Assembly (NCBI GenBank): GCA_017436705.1
Contig: JAFSCP010000038.1
Coordinates: forward strand, 1-38,595
Reading direction: 5' to 3'
Length of the DNA stretch: 38,595 nucleotides
DNA from: Bacillota bacterium
Lineage (GTDB): Bacteria > Bacillota > Clostridia > Peptostreptococcales > Anaerovoracaceae
Below, piece after piece: positions 8,908 through 14,870 of the stretch (the stretch's first letter is position 1; every line of letters begins with the position of its first letter). The position numbers and the translations under genes were made by a program. The notes below the pieces were generated by a model. It ran no database searches, had not been told where the DNA came from, and was given only the letters and a program-made list of their open reading frames with translations.

Positions 8908-9246
8908 TCTGTTACCCCCCATCATTTCTTCTCCCCACTGGCTGAGCTGTTCCAGAATAGGCATCAGTTTATCACACATTTCAGTTGTGGAATATTCCAC
9001 CCTTACAGGTACTTCCAGATATTCAGTACGAACAACCAGTCCCTGTTCTTCCAGTTCTTTAAGAGAATTAGCAAGAACTGTATTGGATATCCCGTCAAGT
9101 TTGCGGCGCAGTTCATTATACCGCAAAGTTCCCTGATTGTTCAGTGCACAGATTATCTGCATTTTCCACTTGCCGCCGATAATTGACATAGTGTAGTTAA
9201 GCGGACATTTTTCCAGACACGGACATTCGTAGTGAGTTTCTATCAT
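8146..9246 (-). CDS. HxlR-type regulator fused in frame to exonuclease III
   Basis: 366 residues with two complete modules. Residues 1-110 form an HxlR winged helix: [22 protein letters not shown], then [30 protein letters not shown], with three N-terminal Cys (C8, C10, C14). Residues 114-366 are a full ExoIII/ExoA-type AP endonuclease with [30 protein letters not shown] and [11 protein letters not shown]. Both parts have their normal stand-alone lengths. The junction holds six G bases (8915-8920) just before an internal ATG (8907) that could start ExoIII alone. The fusion may be real, or the outcome of a homopolymer change that joined two overlapping genes. A regulator tied to AP-site repair would suit a stress-responsive unit. 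The gene is divergent from the LysE exporter and coupled to proC. Confidence 0.8.
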   Translation of the reverse strand: MIETHYECPCLEKCPLNYTMSIIGGKWKMQIICALNNQGTLRYNELRRKLDGISNTVLANSLKELEEQGLVVRTEYLEVPVRVEYSTTEMCDKLMPILEQLSQWGEEMMGGNRMKLISWNVNGLRAVMGKNFMEFFNEIDADVFCLQETKLQAGQIEMDLPGYHQYWNYADKKGYSGTAIFTKKEPLSVAYGIGIDEHDHEGRVITLEFEDIYVVTVYTPNSQDELKRLEYRMKWEDDFQAYIKGLEVSKPVVFCGDLNVAHKEIDLKNPKTNRRNAGFTDEERGKMSQLLDAGFIDTFRYFYPDQEGIYSWWSYRFKAREKNAGWRIDYFITSGSLADRLAGAKIHTGVFGSDHCPVELELKEAQ

Positions 9247-9297
9247 ACAGCACCCCCTGGTAAGTTTTTTATTACTTGCTCATTTTATTTTGCGCTA

Positions 9298-9326
9298 TTG
9301 CATTTCAGTCATAAAGATATTACAAT
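9298..9326 (+). promoter_or_regulatory. Promoter of the LysE-type exporter
   Basis: TTGCAT (9298-9303), a 17-bp spacer, then TACAAT (9321-9326). Predicted start near 9333, inside a CAAGTAA site. The -10 overlaps that of the divergent HxlR promoter by two bases. Confidence 0.7.
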
Positions 9327-9353
9327 TATACCAAGTAATAAAAAAAGAGCAAG
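9325..9353 (-). promoter_or_regulatory. Promoter of the HxlR-ExoIII-proC operon
   Basis: On the minus strand, TATAAT (9330-9325) is preceded by extended TGG (9333-9331). The -35 region reads CTTGCT or TTGCTC 16-17 bp upstream and lies within a GAGCAAGTAA site. The leader is about 70 nt. Confidence 0.65.
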
Positions 9354-9374
9354 TAAATTTTTAAGGAGAAAAAT

Positions 9375-9986
9375 ATGGATATCTATCTTCAGGGACTTAC
9401 CATGGGTCTGGCATATGTTGCCCCTATCGGTGTCCAGAACATGTTTGTAATCAACACTGCACTTACTCAGCCGCGCAAAAGAGTATATATGACTGCACTC
9501 ATTGTAATTTTCTTTGACGTTACTCTCGGCCTGGCATGTTTCCTTGGAGCAGGTGCTATTATGTCAGCATCACCGCTGCTGGAAAAGGCAGTTCTTCTTG
9601 TGGGAAGCGTAATCGTAATGTGGATTGGTCTGGGTCTCGTCCGCTCAGATGCTACGCTGGATACCAGCACCAAGGTAGACATACCTCTTGCAAAAGTAGT
9701 TACTACTGCCTGCGTAGTTACATGGTTCAACCCACAGGCACTCATCGACGGTTCCATGATGCTGGGTGCATTCAAGGCTACACTGCCTGAAGGAATGGAT
9801 CTTTTCTTCATCGCAGGTTTCGCAAGTGCATCGGTGCTCTGGTTCACAGGTGTTTCCACAATCATTTCACTTTTCAGCGCAAAGTTTAACGACAAGACAC
9901 TCCGCCTGATCAATATCGTATGCGGTATAATCATTATCTTCTACGGTGCTAAACTTCTCTGGACATTTATCCAGATGGTAATGTAA
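9375..9986 (+). CDS. LysE/ArgO-family amino acid exporter
   Basis: 203 residues with six predicted membrane helices, the normal build for LysE/RhtB carriers, which export basic or other amino acids using the membrane potential. Family motifs are PIGVQNMFVINTAL near the N-terminus, a short charged loop, and VVTWFNPQALID in the middle. TTAAGGAG precedes the ATG. The gene diverges from the HxlR-ExoIII gene across a 128-bp spacer packed with shared half-sites and overlapping promoters, so it is the likely target of that regulator. The exported compound could be Lys, Arg or something else. The C-terminus runs into a strong terminator. Confidence 0.9.
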   Translation: MDIYLQGLTMGLAYVAPIGVQNMFVINTALTQPRKRVYMTALIVIFFDVTLGLACFLGAGAIMSASPLLEKAVLLVGSVIVMWIGLGLVRSDATLDTSTKVDIPLAKVVTTACVVTWFNPQALIDGSMMLGAFKATLPEGMDLFFIAGFASASVLWFTGVSTIISLFSAKFNDKTLRLINIVCGIIIIFYGAKLLWTFIQMVM

Positions 9987-9991
9987 ACAAC

Positions 9992-10023
9992 AAGGCTCCT
10001 GACTTACAACAAGCAGGAGCCTT
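9992..10023. terminator. Terminator of the LysE-type gene
   Basis: AAGGCTCCTG (9992-10001) is a perfect complement of CAGGAGCCTT (10014-10023), with a 12-nt loop and a modest T-rich tail. It sits 6 nt past the stop and also faces the nitroreductase gene on the other strand. Confidence 0.75.
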
Positions 10024-10034
10024 TGTCTGTTCAC

Positions 10035-10874
10035 TTATTCAGTTTTCCATGTAAACATGTATTCCATACCGGCCGGTGCTTTAACCTCCGGTTTTTCTTT
10101 TACAAATTTTCCTGCCAGTCCTCCGGACTCCGCCGCAAGATGGAAATGGCAGGCTCCGATGGCAACATCAAGGCTCTGAAGATCCAGTGAGACTTTACCG
10201 CCCGCCATGATTTCTTTATAAAAGTGGAAATTGCCGTCCTTCATAACTACTCTCCAGGGCTGACGGTTCACAGCCGATGGTGCCAGGCGGACCATTTCAA
10301 GAGGAAAGGCATACTCTCCGGCTTCATCTTCTGTCAGCTCATTTGCGAAATCACCGTTCCTGAACACCTCACCAAAGGCTTTCCTGCTTCCGGCCTTGCT
10401 GAAAGTCCTTAGCAGATTACCCATAAAGCTTGTTTTCTCTGCTTCATAGCCTATAGGCGATATGATAGGAAAGATTTCATTCTCTCCGATTTCAAGGGCA
10501 TTTTTAAAGCTGTTTCTATTAAAAGTCCCTGCCATCCAGCACGTGCCAAGACCCATTTCAGTGGCCGCCAGCACCAGCTTTTCAAAATTATAGCCTACTG
10601 CCTCCATAACGCCTTCAGTCTTTTCAGCAGTTACACAGAGAAAAGTATTGGCTCCCCTGATTACGCCATAAGTGCCCAGCTTTTCAGTTTCAGCACTGCT
10701 TCCGGCATCCAGTATGGTAATCTTTATCTTCCCCGGAAAAGGGCTTTCACTGCTGCAGATTTCTCCGATAACTTCTTCCAGCTTCGCACGGTCAGCATCA
10801 GTCAGAGGACGCCCGTCGTATGTGCGGACACTTTTACGTTTTTTTATTGTTTCTTCAATATCAATGAATCTCAT
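10035..10874 (-). CDS. Nitroreductase family protein (TM1586-like, flavin-dependent)
   Basis: 279 residues. The N-terminal KKRKSVRTYDGRPL is the classical flavin-binding start of nitroreductases. A second half contains MVRLAPSAVNRQPWRVV, a repeat of the same kind of motif. This double layout and length match the TM1586-like branch (about 250-280 residues) rather than the short FMN dimers of about 200. Such proteins reduce nitro compounds, quinones or similar acceptors with NAD(P)H; the real substrate is unknown. AGGGGGA precedes the ATG. It is the last gene after XRE and the aldo/keto reductase, 8 nt behind the latter. Confidence 0.85.
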   Translation of the reverse strand: MRFIDIEETIKKRKSVRTYDGRPLTDADRAKLEEVIGEICSSESPFPGKIKITILDAGSSAETEKLGTYGVIRGANTFLCVTAEKTEGVMEAVGYNFEKLVLAATEMGLGTCWMAGTFNRNSFKNALEIGENEIFPIISPIGYEAEKTSFMGNLLRTFSKAGSRKAFGEVFRNGDFANELTEDEAGEYAFPLEMVRLAPSAVNRQPWRVVMKDGNFHFYKEIMAGGKVSLDLQSLDVAIGACHFHLAAESGGLAGKFVKEKPEVKAPAGMEYMFTWKTE

Positions 10875-10882
10875 AAATCCCC

Positions 10883-12055
10883 CTAATAAAATATACTGAA
10901 TATTTTCCGGATAACCTTGTAAAGCGGTCCCTCAAAGGCTTTCTTAGCATGCTGAAGTCCCTGACGGATTGCAATGCCCTGCGGGCAGTGTTTTTCACAT
11001 TTGCCACAGCCTGTGCAGTTGGACGCTGCCGTTGAATTTTTGCGGGCAGCAGTACACATCATGTAATCATAGAACCCCCAGTACTTTCCTTCTGCAAAAC
11101 TGCGGTTGTACGCTGCAAATGTCCCCGGAATGTCCACATTATGCGGGCAAGGCATGCAGTAACCGCAGCCTGTACAGCCCACTTTCATCTTTGAATTTAT
11201 GGCCGCTACAACCTGCTGCAGCATCTTTTCCTCGCTGTCTCCCAGATCGCCCACCTGAGTTTCCGAAGCAGTCTTTACATTATCCTGCACCATTTCCATG
11301 GTATTCATTCCGGATAACACACAGGTAACTTCAGGCTGATTCCACAGCCATCTGAAGGCCCACTGCGCAGGAGTATGTTTTTCAGGATACTCTGCAAATA
11401 TTTTCTTTGCTTCTTCAGGCAGATGACTCACCAGCTTGCCGCCGCGGAGCGGTTCCATGATAATCACCGGCATTCCTTTTGAGGCCGCATATTCCAGCCC
11501 TTTTCTTCCTGCCTGGGAATTCTCATCCATGTAGTTATACTGAATCTGGGTAAAGTCCCAGTCATAGGCATCTACAAGGCTGCAGAACATATCAGAATTG
11601 CCGTGATAGGAAAATCCCACCTGGCGTATCTTGCCGCTGGCCTGTTTTTCCTTCAGCCACTCAATTATGCCCATGTCAACAAGACGCTGCCAGGTAGCAG
11701 TGTCTGTAAGCATGTGCATCAGATAGTAATCAATATAGTCGGTACGCAGACGCCTCAGCTGCTCATTGAAAAGCTTTTCCAGAGCAGAAAGGCTGCGTAT
11801 CAGATAATGAGGCAGTTTGGTTGCGATGTATACCTGACTGCGGATCCCGTTCCTTTCAAGAATTTCACCAAGGGCCGCTTCGCTTCCGCCATATACGTAG
11901 GCAGTATCAAAATAATTTACACCGCTGCAGAATGCTTCCATGATTTCGCGTTCTGCCTCATCAATATCGATTTTTCCCAGGGTCTGCTTGAAGCGCATGC
12001 ATCCGAACCCCAGTACTGAAATGTCGTTTCCGTATTTATCTTTTCTGTAGTTCAT
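10883..12055 (-). CDS. Aldo/keto reductase with C-terminal 4Fe-4S ferredoxin domain
   Basis: 390 residues. The N-terminal TIM barrel (about 1-280) starts MNYRKDKYGNDISVLGFGCMRF and contains the catalytic tetrad region (DTAYVYG with Asp and Tyr, Lys in ATKLPH, and His in YLMHML). The C-terminal part has VGCTGCGYCMPCPHNVDIPG and NCTGCGKCEKHCPQGI, two Cys-rich segments for iron-sulfur clusters. Such predicted oxidoreductases are frequent in anaerobes and probably take electrons from ferredoxin-like donors. The substrate is unknown. The start codon has no clear ribosome binding site, and TATAAT lies 7 nt before it, suggesting a leaderless transcript. Confidence 0.93.
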   Translation of the reverse strand: MNYRKDKYGNDISVLGFGCMRFKQTLGKIDIDEAEREIMEAFCSGVNYFDTAYVYGGSEAALGEILERNGIRSQVYIATKLPHYLIRSLSALEKLFNEQLRRLRTDYIDYYLMHMLTDTATWQRLVDMGIIEWLKEKQASGKIRQVGFSYHGNSDMFCSLVDAYDWDFTQIQYNYMDENSQAGRKGLEYAASKGMPVIIMEPLRGGKLVSHLPEEAKKIFAEYPEKHTPAQWAFRWLWNQPEVTCVLSGMNTMEMVQDNVKTASETQVGDLGDSEEKMLQQVVAAINSKMKVGCTGCGYCMPCPHNVDIPGTFAAYNRSFAEGKYWGFYDYMMCTAARKNSTAASNCTGCGKCEKHCPQGIAIRQGLQHAKKAFEGPLYKVIRKIFSIFY

Positions 12056-12062
12056 ACTACAT

Positions 12063-12091
12063 ATTATACTACTTCATACGCACTCCGTCAG
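12063..12091 (-). promoter_or_regulatory. Candidate promoter for a leaderless aldo/keto reductase mRNA
   Basis: On the minus strand, CTGACG (12091-12086), a 17-bp spacer, then TATAAT (12068-12063). Seven bases separate the -10 from the ATG at 12055, so transcription would start at or next to the start codon. The promoter overlaps the 3' end of the XRE gene. Confidence 0.55.
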
Positions 12092-12434
12092 CATAAATAT
12101 ATGCAATTTTTTCAATTCCTTCCAGTTGCTGTGCATTACAGTCGCAAAGAATGCCCATAACCTTTTCTCTGGCACGCATAAGTTCCTTGTCTTCTTCCTC
12201 ATCCGGACGTTCGCCTGCCAGGATGTAGTCTGCAGATATGCCCAGAATCTGGCTCAGGGCATAAAGTCGCTTGATTGAAACGCCTTTATTGCCGTATTCA
12301 ATGTCTGCAATAAACTGAGGAGAAACTTCCAGCTGCTCTGCCAGTGTTTCTCTGCTCATCTTCATATATTCTCTTTTTGTTCTGATTCTCTTACCCATTT
12401 CTTTAAGGTCGAGTTTTCTGAGGTTGTCGTTCAT
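12069..12434 (-). CDS. XRE-family transcriptional regulator
   Basis: 121 residues. The helix-turn-helix covers about residues 12-66: GKRIRTKREYMKMSRETLAEQLEVSPQFIADIEYGNKGVSIKRLYALSQILGISADYILAG. A short acidic linker (DEEEDKEL) and a helical tail follow. GGAG lies 7-8 nt upstream of the ATG. It is first in line before the aldo/keto reductase (13 nt away) and the nitroreductase, and divergent from a second XRE gene across a spacer with curved DNA and palindromes. The likely role is control of its own operon and perhaps the divergent gene. The signal is unknown. Confidence 0.9.
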   Translation of the reverse strand: MNDNLRKLDLKEMGKRIRTKREYMKMSRETLAEQLEVSPQFIADIEYGNKGVSIKRLYALSQILGISADYILAGERPDEEEDKELMRAREKVMGILCDCNAQQLEGIEKIAYIYADGVRMK

Positions 12435-12691
12435 AACATTACTCCTTCAAATTTTTTCTCACCTTAAAGTTAGCCTTTTTAAACTTTGGGCAACATCAAC
12501 CAGTGGATGATGTTTTACGCTTAAAGACAAATCCGGTAATTTTTTTGATTTTTTTTGAAATTTTTTCGACTTTTTTCGTCATTTTGTGTAACGTCCGACA
12601 CTTTTTACCGTCTAATAAGTAGAGGGATAAAAAAGGAAAGAGAAAAGATAAGGGGGATGTGTATATTCAACAGAAGAACGGAGGCATAAGA
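12435..12691. promoter_or_regulatory. Divergent XRE-XRE intergenic region with palindromes and phased T-tracts
   Basis: AACATCA (12492-12498) and TGATGTT (12508-12514) form a 7-bp-arm palindrome around a 9-nt centre. AAAGTT (12466-12471) and AACTTT (12482-12487) form a second, smaller one. Five T-runs follow, centred near 12543, 12552.5, 12563.5, 12573.5 and 12583.5, close to helical repeat spacing. These fit operators plus an intrinsically bent segment between two regulators. I could not assign -35 and -10 boxes for either gene with confidence. Confidence 0.55.
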
Positions 12692-13129
12692 ATGAAAGTG
12701 TCTACCCAGAAAAATATCGGCAGGAATCTCAGGGCTCTCAGAACTCATAACAATCTGAGTCAGTCGGATATGGCCGCTGCTGCAGGTCTGACCCGTTCCA
12801 CCTATGTTCAGTACGAACTTGGCAACAGAACTCCTGATGCAGAAGCTCTTTACGATGTGGCCAGTTATTTCAGGCTGGATATGAAAAAGTTTTTCGAGCC
12901 GGATATCGAAAAGTTTATCGGTGAAATATCCTTTGCACTGGACTGCAGTGAAGGTGAGGACCAGTTAGTAGACAATTATAACGCCCTCACTCCTTTTTAC
13001 AAAGGTGTGCTGCTGGAAAAGTCTGCGCAGCTTGTTGCATGGGACCGCAGAAGGCTCATAAACCTTGAAGCTCTGCAGCACACCCGTGATGCGAAGCAGA
13101 ACGTGCCGGTCAGGGCTGATTTGCCATAA
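12692..13129 (+). CDS. XRE-family regulator with C-terminal extension
   Basis: 145 residues. Residues 8-65 are a helix-turn-helix of the Cro/CI type (GRNLRALRTHNNLSQSDMAAAAGLTRSTYVQYELGNRTPDAEALYDVASYF). The rest is a helical region with acidic patches and no recognised domain. A GTG at 12659 would add 11 residues, but the ATG at 12692 follows GGAGG at 7-8 nt and is preferred. It is monocistronic, ending before a strong terminator. It lies divergent to another XRE gene, and the two may regulate each other through the shared spacer. The target is unknown. Confidence 0.87.
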   Translation: MKVSTQKNIGRNLRALRTHNNLSQSDMAAAAGLTRSTYVQYELGNRTPDAEALYDVASYFRLDMKKFFEPDIEKFIGEISFALDCSEGEDQLVDNYNALTPFYKGVLLEKSAQLVAWDRRRLINLEALQHTRDAKQNVPVRADLP

Positions 13130-13162
13130 TACAATACACTTTCCAGACTGTTCCGGCATAAT

Positions 13163-13193
13163 AAAAAACGGCCCCACGCGGGAGCCGTTTTTT
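13163..13193. terminator. Bidirectional terminator between the XRE and hpf genes
   Basis: AAAAAACGGC (13163-13172) pairs with GCCGTTTTTT (about 13184-13193); the inner CCC/GGG pairs leave small bulges. A- and T-runs on both sides suit two convergent genes. Confidence 0.85.
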
Positions 13194-13208
13194 ATTGCAT
13201 AAAATATA

Positions 13209-13733
13209 CTAGTTTTCAGTTTCAAGTAAGCCGTAGTCATTGTCGTTTCTCTTGTAAACAACATTTACAGCGTCTGTTTCAATGTTGATGAATACGTAGA
13301 AAGTATGCTGCAGCATTTCCATCTGTAAAACTGCATCATCTACAGTCATAGGAGTAAGCTGGAACTTCTTGGTCTTTACAACCTTGCTTTCTTCCTGAAC
13401 TTCAGCTTCAGGAATCATTTCGAACTTGATAGATTCTTTAGCTGTCTGTTTCTTCATCAGTTTGCCTTTATATTTGGACATCTGAGTCATGAGTTTTTCA
13501 GACACGATGTCGATACAATCAAATACATCCTGTGAAACATTTTCCGCTCTGAAAATTGTGCCCTTAGTTGCGATGGTTGCTTCCATCTTAACCTTTGCCT
13601 TTTCAGGGTGGATTACTACTTTAGCCTGAATGTCATCGGCAAAATATTTTCCAAGTTTTTCAAACTTCTTGTCAATTGCATCCTGGATTTTTTCACTGAT
13701 AGTGATGTTTTTGCCTGTTACGATAATCTTCAT
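13209..13733 (-). CDS. hpf: Ribosome hibernation promoting factor, long form
   Basis: 174 residues. The N-terminal S30AE domain (about 1-100, MKIIVTGKNITISEKIQDAIDKKFEKL) binds the 30S decoding site. The C-terminal domain (about 120-174, FQLTPMTVDDAVLQMEMLQHTFYVF and YKRNDNDYGLLE) drives 100S ribosome dimers in species with long HPF. An upstream Met would add 12 residues, but the ATG at 13733 follows GAGGAGGT at 6-7 nt. The gene has its own extended -10 promoter. A structured RNA in the position and of the size of raiA RNA lies directly upstream on the same strand, which is the classic context for this gene. Confidence 0.95.
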   Translation of the reverse strand: MKIIVTGKNITISEKIQDAIDKKFEKLGKYFADDIQAKVVIHPEKAKVKMEATIATKGTIFRAENVSQDVFDCIDIVSEKLMTQMSKYKGKLMKKQTAKESIKFEMIPEAEVQEESKVVKTKKFQLTPMTVDDAVLQMEMLQHTFYVFINIETDAVNVVYKRNDNDYGLLETEN

Positions 13734-13792
13734 ATGATGACCTCCTCTCGTCTGTGCCTTACGGTACAAACTCTATATCTTATGTTGGATAT

Positions 13793-13801
13793 ATTATACC
13801 A
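13793..13801 (-). promoter_or_regulatory. Extended -10 promoter of hpf
   Basis: TGGTATAAT read on the minus strand (13801-13793). The -35 position is not consensus. Predicted start near 13786, leader of about 53 nt. It lies downstream of the raiA-like RNA terminator, so hpf and that RNA are separate transcripts. Confidence 0.65.
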
Positions 13802-13842
13802 TATGTTGTGTAAAAAGCATATACTAATTTGCAGAAATATAC

Positions 13843-14049
13843 AAAAAAATATGGCTTGTGCCATATTATTGTTTTTTTATATAGCTGTCCGGCTGACCTG
13901 GTCTTTGCCCCCACACTTGCCTTTACCCGATTTTCGGAGGACTTACTTCTAAGGTACGCCATGATCACTGCGGCCTCTTGCTCTGCAGCTTACGTGGATC
14001 CTTTTGCCCGCACCTGGCCTGGATTTTCAACCACAGACCCGGACAGCGC
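13843..14049 (-). ncRNA. Probable raiA noncoding RNA
   Basis: A self-contained minus-strand transcription unit of about 207 nt sits between comF and hpf. It has a strong promoter (14055-14083) and an intrinsic terminator: AATATGGC/GCCATATT stem (13867-13848) followed by a T-run (13849-13843). Its ends close by pairing of GCTGTCCGG (14047-14039) with CCGGACAGC (13892-13884), 9 perfect pairs. The interior is GC-rich and purine-rich on this strand, unlike the flanks, and has no good reading frame. Length, structure and position upstream of the raiA/hpf gene match the raiA RNA class known from Firmicutes and Actinobacteria. I identify it from context, not from a model search. Confidence 0.75.
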
Positions 14050-14843
14050 TATATATTATACCTGTTTATTCGCAATTTTTCAAGTCCAAAAAATCCGTCT
14101 GCAAAATCATTTCCTGTAGCCATCCCCAGAAAATGAACTTCAGCCGCACCGGCCTCCCTGAGAACCGCCGCGCAGGTATGAGCAGTTGCGCCGCTGGTAT
14201 ATACATCGTCTATCAGCAATACTTTACTTCCATTAATTTCAGCTGCTTCTGCGGGATTGACCATGAAAGCCCCTTCCATATTGGCATATCGTTCCTGACC
14301 CGTAATGCTCCTCTGTGCAGCAGTCTGTTTCTGACGTATCAGGGCATCAGGCAAGTGACGGCGGTGAAGGCGCCGCGCAAGGTGACCGGCCATTTTGGCG
14401 GCCTGATTAAACCCCCGCTGTTTTTCTTTTTCTTTATGCATCGGAATAGGTACGATGAAATCAATCCCTGAAAGTTCTTCAGCTGCCCGCGGGTCAGTTA
14501 TTATCCTGTCGTGCATTATGTTTGCAATCGCTCTGGAAACATAAGTGAGCCCGTCATATTTAAGGTCAAAAATCAGCCGGCGTTCATAGAGCCCGTATTT
14601 CATGCAGGCCCTTGCGGAATCCAGCGCTGACGGTCTTCCAAGAGCGCGGGCTTCCTCTGCCAGGTCAATTTCTACATTCCCCCATGTAATACGCTGAATG
14701 CAGTGGTCGCAGATGCAGTAACTGCGGCTGCCGTTTATGTACTTGCCGCAGCAAAGACAATAAGTGGCCATCGGAAACAACCACTGCAGGGCAGCTTCTG
14801 CCGCCCTTGCCGGCAGACTGTCCGAAGTCTCAAAATAATACAT
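14049..14843 (-). CDS. comF: ComF family phosphoribosyltransferase-like protein
   Basis: 264 residues. The N-terminal zinc-ribbon-like part has CLCCGKYI and CICDHC. The C-terminal phosphoribosyltransferase fold carries IVPIPMHKEKEKQRGFNQA and the PRPP-binding loop VLLIDDVYTSGATAHTCA. ComF homologues act in DNA uptake or processing for transformation, though many sit in non-competent species. The ATG at 14843 follows AAAGGGGGA and is preferred to a GTG 24 nt upstream. It lies 27 nt after the RecD2-like gene, a frequent pairing for comF with a helicase, and is probably cotranscribed with it. Its final codons contain the promoter of the raiA-like RNA. Confidence 0.9.
   Translation of the reverse strand: MYYFETSDSLPARAAEAALQWLFPMATYCLCCGKYINGSRSYCICDHCIQRITWGNVEIDLAEEARALGRPSALDSARACMKYGLYERRLIFDLKYDGLTYVSRAIANIMHDRIITDPRAAEELSGIDFIVPIPMHKEKEKQRGFNQAAKMAGHLARRLHRRHLPDALIRQKQTAAQRSITGQERYANMEGAFMVNPAEAAEINGSKVLLIDDVYTSGATAHTCAAVLREAGAAEVHFLGMATGNDFADGFFGLEKLRINRYNI
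14055..14083 (-). promoter_or_regulatory. Promoter of the raiA-like RNA, inside the end of comF
   Basis: On the minus strand, TTGAAA (14083-14078), a 17-bp spacer, then TATAAT (14060-14055). It is among the best promoter matches in the window. The -10 doubles as the last codons of comF (NI, then TAG). Predicted start near 14048. Confidence 0.85.
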
Positions 14844-14870
14844 ATTTCCCCCTTTTGAATAAAACACAGA

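Larger units (their letters stand above)
9272..9356. promoter_or_regulatory. Three CAAGTAA/TTACTTG half-sites, probable HxlR operators
   Basis: TTACTTGCTC at 9272-9281 is the exact reverse complement of GAGCAAGTAA at 9347-9356, and a third CAAGTAA is at 9332-9338. Two sites fall over the LysE transcription start and the HxlR promoter; the third lies in the HxlR leader. Repeated half-sites between an HxlR gene and a divergent target suggest autoregulation plus control of the exporter. Confidence 0.6.

Noticed and set aside
9247-9374. Lysine riboswitch upstream of the LysE-type gene
   Set aside because: The spacer is 128 bp, with the transcription start about 40 nt from the ATG, so there is no room for the aptamer.
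13843-14049. 6S RNA, SRP RNA or tmRNA
   Set aside because: A closing stem exists, but I see no SRP core loop, no tRNA-like ends or tag ORF, and the hpf context fits raiA RNA better. 6S RNA is not fully excluded without a model search.
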